Source of the DNA: a virus | Virus record (IMG/VR): IMGVR_UViG_3300036985_003224 | Span: 1-27,790 of that record | DNA length: 27,790 bases | Strand: one strand, 5' to 3' | In this document: positions 5,488 to 10,449 of the stretch, piece after piece | Layout of the letters: each line of letters opens with the position of its first letter | Position numbering within the stretch: position 1 is the first letter of the stretch | Notes under the pieces: model-generated | What the model was told of the DNA's origin: nothing | Database searches by the model: none | Seen by the model: the letters and a program-made list of their open reading frames with translations, nothing else | Program-made: the position numbers and the translations under genes

Positions 5488-6251
5488 GTCACTCCGCAGA
5501 AATTAACCACCTAGCAAAAGCCCTGGCTGCTGCTCAGTCTAGCCTGTCACCGGCTGCTAAAGATGCAGTAAATCCGCATTTCCGTAATCATTATGCCAGC
5601 TTAGGTAGCGTCTGGGACGCAGCACGCGAGGTACTTGGCGCCAATGGGCTAAGCGTAGTGCAGACCTATGCGCCTAATGATGGCAGCCGCTTAGATCTTG
5701 TAACCACCTTGCTCCATGAGTCTGGGCAATGGATCTCAGGCACGATCTCAATGGTGCCGGCTAAGGCAGATCCCCAGGGGATTGGCAGCGCTGCCACCTA
5801 TGCCCGGCGTTATAGCCTGGCATCGATCTTGGGCATTGTGGCTGATGAGGACGATGATGGCCAGAAAGCTAGCATGCCATCCCATGCGCCAGCCTATCAG
5901 GCACCGATTGCGACCGTTATGAAGCCATCTAAGCCTGTTTCCGTACCAAGTCAGCCTCAAGCAGCGCCTGCGGCCGCAAATGATGGCAGTTGGCGCTCGA
6001 TGGTAGTGCCTAAGTTTATCAAGAAGTATGCCGGCCAGACGCTCGGTGACATGCCACAACGTGATTTGGAGTGGTGGGCGGGTAACTATACGCCAAAAGA
6101 GTTCCGAGGCGTCATTGCCCAGGCTGATCTGGATCTGCGCAGTGCGTTAGACCAGGCAACTGGCCGTGCCTCAGCTAAGCCGGCTGCTGCGGCGCCAGAG
6201 CCTAAGCAGGCAGAGTTAACTGATGACACACCAGACGACGTACCTTTCTGA
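5484..6251 (+). CDS. erf: ERF-family single-strand annealing recombinase
   Basis: 255 residues. The N-terminal ~130 residues carry ERF hallmarks: LAKALAAAQSSL, then NPHFRNHYASLGSVWDAARE (30-49), ANGLSVVQTY (53-62), GSAATYARRYSLASILGIVA (101-120) and an acidic DEDDDG. ERF proteins bind single-stranded DNA and anneal complementary strands for phage recombination and genome circularisation. A Pro/Ala linker (about 131-165) leads to a small C-terminal domain (PKFIKKYAGQTLGDMPQRDL, EWWAGNY), then a second Ala/Pro linker and an acidic tail ending DTPDDVPF, which resembles SSB-type protein-interaction tips. It is coupled by ATGA to a basic peptide upstream and by TGATG to the next gene. The nuclease at 7481-7903 may work with it. 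Confidence 0.93.
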   Translation: MSHSAEINHLAKALAAAQSSLSPAAKDAVNPHFRNHYASLGSVWDAAREVLGANGLSVVQTYAPNDGSRLDLVTTLLHESGQWISGTISMVPAKADPQGIGSAATYARRYSLASILGIVADEDDDGQKASMPSHAPAYQAPIATVMKPSKPVSVPSQPQAAPAAANDGSWRSMVVPKFIKKYAGQTLGDMPQRDLEWWAGNYTPKEFRGVIAQADLDLRSALDQATGRASAKPAAAAPEPKQAELTDDTPDDVPF

Positions 6252-6460
6252 TGAACGAGCCGAATACAAGAAACGGTATATGCCAGGAGCGTACTGACCT
6301 CTACTGGGAAGGTCGGGAAAAGATTGAGGCAGCAGCACGCTTTTGGAATCATGGCCCCAGCCATCGCACCGTTGGCATGTGCGCAGAAGTGAGAGCAGCA
6401 GAAATCAAAGCAGTTAAGTTAAATCAAGCCAGTGACCTACCGAGAAAAGTTAATAGCTAA
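6251..6460 (+). CDS. Hypothetical small protein after ERF
   Basis: 69 residues, opening MNEPNTRNGICQERTDLYWE, with a GREKIEAAARFWNHGP segment; mixed charge and no recognised family. The start overlaps the ERF stop as TGATG and the end overlaps the GTG start of the next gene by 29 bases. Its position inside the recombination/replication cluster suggests an accessory role only. Confidence 0.6.
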   Translation: MNEPNTRNGICQERTDLYWEGREKIEAAARFWNHGPSHRTVGMCAEVRAAEIKAVKLNQASDLPRKVNS

Positions 6461-7043
6461 CTGCACGGCTAAAGCTAAGGAGCTTGGCCGCCGGCTGACC
6501 TCGATGGAGATTGTCGAGGCAGCTAGTGCGTTGCATGAGATGGCTAGCAAAGCACGACGCAAGTCGGAGATCGTGCCGGCTGCTGAAAGCATCTATGAGC
6601 TATACCCGCGCAAGGTTGGCAAAGAGGATGCGTTACTGGCGATAACTGGCGCTTTGCGTAAGCATGAGGCAGCCTATTTGCTGGATAAAACCAGCCAGTT
6701 TGCTGAGGCAGTAAGGTCGTGGCCATCGAGCTACCGTTACATGATGGACGGTGGAGATCGATGCCCTAACCCCGGCACATGGTATCGTCAAGGTAGGTTT
6801 GCTGATGATGTATCGACATGGCGCCGGCGTGGTGCGCACGCCCCAGCCCCGCATCAGAAAGTTTCACCGCCTGAGCCAATTGGCTGGCGTGATGCCTTCC
6901 CTGACTTTGTAGATCGTGATAAGCCTTGGCATGACCTTGATACTATTCAGCAGACCTTTCTCATAAACAATACGGCAACGGCTGCGCACTTTAGTGAGGC
7001 TATAGAGCAAGATAATGAGCAGACAAGACTACGCCAAGCATGA
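6432..7043 (+). CDS. Replication-protein-like phage protein
   Basis: 203 residues from a GTG start. The core IYELYPRKVGKEDALLAITG (about 54-73), a helical segment with FAEAVRSWP (90-98), and CPNPGTWYRQGRFADD (111-126) match the C-terminal part of phage replication-initiation or helicase-loader-like proteins, where a YPRKxGK motif precedes a PxPxTWxxxGRW motif. The N-terminal 40 residues are helical and charged. No helicase, primase or polymerase is visible, so the phage probably recruits host replication enzymes, perhaps through this protein. An internal ATG at codon 25 is an alternative start. The end overlaps the next gene by ATGA. Confidence 0.7.
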   Translation: MTYREKLIANCTAKAKELGRRLTSMEIVEAASALHEMASKARRKSEIVPAAESIYELYPRKVGKEDALLAITGALRKHEAAYLLDKTSQFAEAVRSWPSSYRYMMDGGDRCPNPGTWYRQGRFADDVSTWRRRGAHAPAPHQKVSPPEPIGWRDAFPDFVDRDKPWHDLDTIQQTFLINNTATAAHFSEAIEQDNEQTRLRQA

Positions 7044-7264
7044 CGGTTACACCCATTAAAGGTCAGCCTGGGCGCTACAATGTCAGTAGCGTAAGTTTCC
7101 CGCCGCAGTGCCATGTGGTTGATATCATTTACGAGTCATGCGGTTGCGTGTCCTGGACAACACGGCAAAGACGTTATCGAGAGCGCACCGGCCGGCAGTT
7201 TTATTGCAGGCACATGACCGCAGTTAAACAATACGAAGAATACCACCTAGCCGATGCGCCTTGA
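7040..7264 (+). CDS. SWIM-type zinc-finger protein
   Basis: 74 residues. C34-G-C36 and C56-R-H58 give the CxC...CxH ligand set of a SWIM zinc finger, with the basic stretch RQRRYRERTGRQF between them; N-terminal beta strands (GRYNVSSVSFPPQCHVVDI) precede it. SWIM domains bind DNA or protein and are known from recombination and repair factors. The setting between replication-like and nuclease genes fits a DNA-transaction role. Coupled upstream by ATGA; the next gene overlaps by 11 bases. Confidence 0.75.
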   Translation: MTVTPIKGQPGRYNVSSVSFPPQCHVVDIIYESCGCVSWTTRQRRYRERTGRQFYCRHMTAVKQYEEYHLADAP

Positions 7265-7481
7265 TCCTAAAAAGATAGTGGCTGACGCCATAGCTGCCGG
7301 GCTGATTCAGTATGGAGATCCAGCGCCTAAGCACAAACGCATCCCTAAGCCGGTTGTGTTTGCTAAGCCTAAGTTTTATATCCCACCCATAAAGCATCAG
7401 TACATTCACCCAGTCGAAGTGCCACCGCTTGAAATTGTAAAAGGTCGGCGTCGGCTGTTTACTACGGCACCAATTTACTAA
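7254..7481 (+). CDS. Hypothetical basic, proline-rich protein
   Basis: 75 residues, rich in Lys and Pro with a repetitive middle (KHKRIPKPVVFAKPKFYIPP) and a basic tail (KGRRRLF). The N-terminal PKKIVADAIAAGLIQYGDPA could be a short helix-turn unit. No family recognised. It is coupled to the nuclease gene by a TAATG overlap, so the two are probably made together. Confidence 0.65.
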   Translation: MRLDPKKIVADAIAAGLIQYGDPAPKHKRIPKPVVFAKPKFYIPPIKHQYIHPVEVPPLEIVKGRRRLFTTAPIY

Positions 7482-7903
7482 TGAGATTACAGCTAACAGA
7501 TTTGCCTAAGCACATGCAGGATCAGGTCAGCGCCCAACTGCATCCCGCGCCGGCTGCTGTATTGGCAGGAATAAAAGTATCAATTAAGCAAAAGCCTAGC
7601 GCTGATGAGTCTAAGCTTAACAAGTTGGAGTCAGCATGGCTGGCAGTTATCCGGGCTGATATCACGCTGGCTTGGGTTGGCGTGCATGCCATGACGTTTA
7701 AGATCGGTGATGATTGCCGGTACACGCCTGACTTCATGGCGCTTAACATCGATGGTGAGCTTATAGCCTACGAAACCAAAGGCTTCATGCGTGATGATGC
7801 CAAGGTAAAGCTGAAGGTGGCTGCCAGGATGTTTCCGTTTGTAGGCTTTGTCCTGGTTGAACGTAAGGCCGGCGCTTGGATCTGCACCGAGATCCAGCCT
7901 TAG
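7481..7903 (+). CDS. PD-(D/E)XK-type phage nuclease (DUF1064-like)
   Basis: 140 residues. The KLNKLESAWL helix (46-55), YTPDF with D84, and AYETKG with E98 and K100 reproduce the E...PD...ExK catalytic pattern of small phage PD-(D/E)XK nucleases related to DUF1064 and T7 endonuclease I. The 3' part (DDAKVKLKVAARMFP, FVLVERKAGAW) is the usual helix and closing strand. Such proteins are proposed to resolve branched DNA; the exact substrate is not shown here. It is the last early gene before the convergent terminator, and with ERF it would form a recombination pair. Confidence 0.82.
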   Translation: MRLQLTDLPKHMQDQVSAQLHPAPAAVLAGIKVSIKQKPSADESKLNKLESAWLAVIRADITLAWVGVHAMTFKIGDDCRYTPDFMALNIDGELIAYETKGFMRDDAKVKLKVAARMFPFVGFVLVERKAGAWICTEIQP

Positions 7904-7930
7904 CCTTTAGGCTTGCCATTGCCGGCCTAA

Positions 7931-7980
7931 TTTGCACATTGCAAACAATAGACCCTGGCACGCGGTAACTGAGTCCCGCG
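7931..7980. other. Small inverted repeats in convergent gap
   Basis: Between the last rightward gene and the terminator are TTTGCA-CAT-TGCAAA (7931-7945) and CGCGG (7961-7965) / CCGCG (7976-7980). They precede the main terminator hairpin and may be regulator sites or additional RNA stems. No gene or tRNA was recognised in 7904-8013. Confidence 0.3.
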
Positions 7981-8013
7981 AAACGCTACCGGCCGGCAGC
8001 AGCTAACTCTACT

Positions 8014-8040
8014 AGGCAGGGAGTTCATAGCTCCCTGCCT
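8014..8040 (+). terminator. Strong hairpin terminator between converging units
   Basis: AGGCAGGGAG (8014-8023) and CTCCCTGCCT (8031-8040) form a perfect 10-bp stem with a 7-base loop, followed by a moderately T-rich tacttatttatc. It lies between the ends of the rightward early genes (7903) and the leftward genes (8078) and would separate the two transcripts. The T-tract is interrupted; on the minus strand there is none, so activity in that direction is less certain. Confidence 0.75.
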
Positions 8041-8077
8041 TACTTATTTATCAAGGGTTGGATAAATGATGCATCTG

Positions 8078-8341
8078 TCAAGCACGCGACTTGATGCGAT
8101 ACCAGACTGCTTTAACTTTAATGTTTTTAGCATTTATTACGCTGCCAAAAAACATCTCAAGTTTTCCTTTTTGTTTTAATTCCTTAAGGATTTTTCCTGT
8201 TTTACATTCACCAAAGCCGTAAATCTTTTCTATTTCTTTATGCGTGTTCCAGCCAATGCCTGTCGGTCTTAATTCCTTAGTGGTAATCAAATCCTGCAAC
8301 TGCTCAAGCCACTTAGTATTGTTTGATTTCTGTTGCGACAT
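8078..8341 (-). CDS. Winged-helix-like DNA-binding protein
   Basis: 87 residues from ATG 8341 (MSQQKSNNTKWLEQLQDLIT...); an in-frame start further upstream would lie deep inside the metallophosphoesterase gene and was rejected. The layout WLEQLQ...RPTGIGWNTHKEIEKIYG, then KTGKILKELKQKGKLE, then VKAVWYRI is a helix-turn-helix followed by a beta wing, as in small phage winged-helix regulators. It overlaps the upstream gene by 29 bases and is the last gene of the leftward direction. Confidence 0.7.
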   Translation of the reverse strand: MSQQKSNNTKWLEQLQDLITTKELRPTGIGWNTHKEIEKIYGFGECKTGKILKELKQKGKLEMFFGSVINAKNIKVKAVWYRIKSRA

Positions 8342-9050
8342 GAAAAACTCCGTTGATGCGCCGTGCTTGAAATAGTTGATAGCTACCGTCCTCAAAAAGA
8401 AAACCGTAAGCCCAGCCCTGTGACCAGCGCAATTTGCCAGCCTTTTTGTTAACGTAATCCATATCCCGTATGCATAGGCAGCCAATACCTCTGGCTTCCT
8501 CTGGTTCAAGACTGGCAATGGCGCCTACCTCAATGGCGTGCGTGTGACCGAATAGACAATTACGGTACACGCGTGCATGTGCCTGGGCTGCATTTATGCC
8601 GGTAAAATAGCCATGCACTACCCTAAGTTTGCCAAGTTGTAGCACGCCCAGCGCTGCATCATACGGCAACATTTTGGCATGCCATCTTTTGACGTAGCCG
8701 TTAATTGATTTGATGCCGTCGTTCGCGTAATCTCGGATCAAGCCGGTAGCTGATCTTGAAAAATCATAAATGCGTTCATCGTGATTGCCGCGTAAAAAGT
8801 AATTTTCTTTGCCGCCGTTAAAAAATCTACTAGCAAAATCAATACCGCCCTCCCAGTCCTCAGCCATCGATGCTGCTTTTTCATCGTCTGACGCGCCCTT
8901 GCGCAAGTTACGGAAGTCCCAGAGATCCCCATTAATCACTTTAATATCTGGATTAAAATCTTTTGTAAACGCTAGCAGCATTGCGCAAGCATGCTCATCG
9001 CGCATATCGCCGTGTATGTCAGAGCAAACTATAAACTTTTTAGCTTTCAC
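8313..9050 (-). CDS. Calcineurin-like metallophosphoesterase
   Basis: 245 residues with all five metal-binding motifs: SDIHGD (D11, H13), NGDLWD (D42), RGNHDE (N89, H90), VHGYF (H146) and FGHTH (H169, H171). The family uses a di-metal centre to hydrolyse phosphomono- or diesters and includes nucleases, cyclic-nucleotide phosphodiesterases and protein phosphatases; the substrate cannot be assigned. The start is GTG at 9050, overlapping the upstream acidic micro-ORF by four bases. Its position at the far end of the leftward transcript, behind the lysis-like genes, marks it as an accessory gene. It lies in the block lacking the GCCGGC signature. Confidence 0.9.
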   Translation of the reverse strand: MKAKKFIVCSDIHGDMRDEHACAMLLAFTKDFNPDIKVINGDLWDFRNLRKGASDDEKAASMAEDWEGGIDFASRFFNGGKENYFLRGNHDERIYDFSRSATGLIRDYANDGIKSINGYVKRWHAKMLPYDAALGVLQLGKLRVVHGYFTGINAAQAHARVYRNCLFGHTHAIEVGAIASLEPEEARGIGCLCIRDMDYVNKKAGKLRWSQGWAYGFLFEDGSYQLFQARRINGVFHVATEIKQY

Positions 9051-9115
9051 ATTTGCATACGAATATCTTCCTCCTCGTCCTCGTCCTCGTCATCCTCATC
9101 GAATGGGCCACTCAT
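9047..9115 (-). CDS. Possible 22-residue acidic micro-ORF
   Basis: The frame MSGPFDEDDEDEDEEEDIRMQM starts five bases after the holin-like gene's stop and overlaps the metallophosphoesterase GTG. Twelve consecutive residues are Asp or Glu, encoded by a GAGGAC-type simple repeat (about 9069-9095) that could expand or contract. It may be a real acidic peptide or a coupling leader for the GTG gene. Confidence 0.35.
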   Translation of the reverse strand: MSGPFDEDDEDEDEEEDIRMQM

Positions 9116-9119
9116 GGTC

Positions 9120-9518
9120 TTATTTCTTACGGCTCATCCGATCACCGAACCACCACCCGATGCAGTTAAATGCAGCATAGTTGAGTTGGTCTGCGGTCGA
9201 GCTTTGCGCTTCCGTCGTCGAGTAAAAGTAAATCACCGTTGCGATTAGCACTAGCGTGATTGTGATGAATGGTCTGAATAGCGTAATCAGATTAGCAGCC
9301 CACGGTGAGACGTTAGCCGGGGGCGTTGCTGCTTGCTGGCTGGCCGTAAAAGCCTCCCAACGTGCTTTGTCGCTGCCGATCTGCGCCAGCACTTGCATCT
9401 CCTCCAACTTGCGCTTGTGATCCTGACCGGCCTTGAAGTTATCAAAGAAGCCATTGCCGATTCTAAGCAGCACGCCTAGCGCACCGCCTCCTAATGCACT
9501 GCCAAGTAAATCTAGCAT
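9120..9518 (-). CDS. Holin-like membrane protein (GTA_holin_3TM type)
   Basis: 132 residues from ATG 9518, chosen because it follows TTTAACTACC, like other starts here, rather than an upstream ATG inside the neighbouring gene. A glycine-rich hydrophobic N-terminus (LLGSALGGGALGVLLRIGNG) is followed by a charged helix (about 29-56), a strong membrane segment (FITITLVLIATVIYF, about 84-98) and a short hydrophobic end NCIGWWFGDRMSRKK. This layout and the terminal W-FGDR motif resemble the three-segment holins of gene transfer agents. Holins permeabilise the inner membrane to time lysis. It sits in a lysis-like cassette. Confidence 0.7.
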   Translation of the reverse strand: MLDLLGSALGGGALGVLLRIGNGFFDNFKAGQDHKRKLEEMQVLAQIGSDKARWEAFTASQQAATPPANVSPWAANLITLFRPFITITLVLIATVIYFYSTTEAQSSTADQLNYAAFNCIGWWFGDRMSRKK

Positions 9519-9523
9519 GGTAG

Positions 9524-10057
9524 TTAAATGCCAAAGATTGTCTGCTGCAATTTGCGGAAGCAGAAGTAAGGGAACCAAATAAATTTAGGCACGCGCTGAA
9601 CACGGTGGCGAGTGTTGCAGACGAATGGATAAGTCGCATCCCATAGCCTGATCGTGATCTTGCCGCCACTCGATGATGTGCAGTTTTTGATCGAGATGTT
9701 CTGCGTCGGTGGCCGTCCCGCATACCAGTAATTATCGTACTGCCCAAACTCTAGCAGACCATCAGCCAGGGAGTCTTGCAGTATCCATCCGTTGATCGAG
9801 CCTTTCACCGTCACGCTGCCGCGCACCTTGCAGTTGCTGAAAGTGTAATGCTCACCGCGCACACAATCAATCGCGTCCTCTTGCGAGCCGTCTGGAATAT
9901 CAAGGTCACACACGTTCAGCACGTTTACGTCTGAGCATTTGAAAAGATCGTCGTAATCCGAAGGAACAGCCGGGGCTTGCCAGTTGTCTGGCCCGATAAT
10001 GCGCCCGTCATATTCTGCGCCGTAGCTTTTCCAGTTTGTGTCCTTCGTGCCACTCAT
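9524..10057 (-). CDS. Beta-helix-like protein of unknown function
   Basis: 177 residues. After an N-terminal segment (WKSYGAEYDGRIIGPDNW) comes a ladder of short beta-strand turns: VNVLNVCDLDIPDG, YTFSNCKVRGSVTVKG, GWILQDSLADG, ISIKNCTSSSGGKITI, the repeating pattern of right-handed parallel beta-helices such as pectate-lyase-like phage proteins. The basic aromatic end (RVPKFIWFPYFCFRKL) is unusual. Such folds occur in polysaccharide-binding or -degrading tail proteins. It lies between two holin-like genes, where an endolysin would be expected, but no lysozyme or peptidase motif is visible. Confidence 0.5.
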   Translation of the reverse strand: MSGTKDTNWKSYGAEYDGRIIGPDNWQAPAVPSDYDDLFKCSDVNVLNVCDLDIPDGSQEDAIDCVRGEHYTFSNCKVRGSVTVKGSINGWILQDSLADGLLEFGQYDNYWYAGRPPTQNISIKNCTSSSGGKITIRLWDATYPFVCNTRHRVQRVPKFIWFPYFCFRKLQQTIFGI

Positions 10058-10062
10058 AGGTG

Positions 10063-10215
10063 CTAGTCGCCCTTCGGCTCGTCTTTAGGTTTGAGTGCCT
10101 CTGCGATCTGCTCCCCGCACTGCTTGATTAGTTGGTGCTGGTCTGCCGTCAGCAAAGCCATGCGTGCTGCGTTGTAGAGGTTATTGAGTGCCTGATCTAG
10201 TGTCATGTTGTTCAT
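10063..10215 (-). CDS. Hypothetical 50-residue protein
   Basis: 50 residues (MNNMTLDQALNNLYNAARMA... ending KPKDEPKGD), an amphipathic helical pair with a charged tail. Small MTLxQALxNLxxAAR proteins are common near phage lysis and tail genes, function unknown. The start lies in a TACAAC-ATG leader; a second ATG three codons in (10206) is possible. It fits exactly between its neighbours. Confidence 0.65.
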   Translation of the reverse strand: MNNMTLDQALNNLYNAARMALLTADQHQLIKQCGEQIAEALKPKDEPKGD

Positions 10216-10227
10216 GTTGTATTATTG

Positions 10228-10449
10228 TTAGCCATTACGTTTAATAAACCACGCGGTGATCGTTGAAACCACCGCCGCCAAAATTGCTACCTTCCCTTTA
10301 AGCTCGTTCTTAAAACTCTCCAGCATACTCACCCGCCCGTTGGTCTTGATGCACTGCGCCAGCACTTGCTCAAGCATCTTGTCCTGCGCGTCCATGCGCG
10401 TCAGGATGGCCGAGAGTTGTGCGTCAATGCTGAGAGGGTCGTAGCTCAT
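10228..10449 (-). CDS. XhlA-like small membrane protein
   Basis: 73 residues: a coiled-coil N-terminal part (SIDAQLSAILTRMDAQDKML, then a NGRVSMLESFKNELKG helix) and one C-terminal membrane segment (VAILAAVVSTITAWFI, about 54-69) ending in RNG. This N-coil/C-membrane layout is that of haemolysin XhlA-like lysis accessory proteins and some holins. The start overlaps the fibre stop by ATGA. A role in lysis with the holin-like protein at 9120-9518 is inferred. Confidence 0.6.
   Translation of the reverse strand: MSYDPLSIDAQLSAILTRMDAQDKMLEQVLAQCIKTNGRVSMLESFKNELKGKVAILAAVVSTITAWFIKRNG

Noticed and set aside
8342-8518. N-terminal extension of the winged-helix gene to 8518
   Set aside because: It would lie entirely within the metallophosphoesterase coding region; the ATG at 8341 gives a compact winged-helix protein with normal overlap.
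9519-9578. N-terminal extension of the holin-like gene to 9578
   Set aside because: The extra 20 residues overlap the end of the beta-helix-like gene; ATG 9518 follows a TTTAACTACC leader like other genes.
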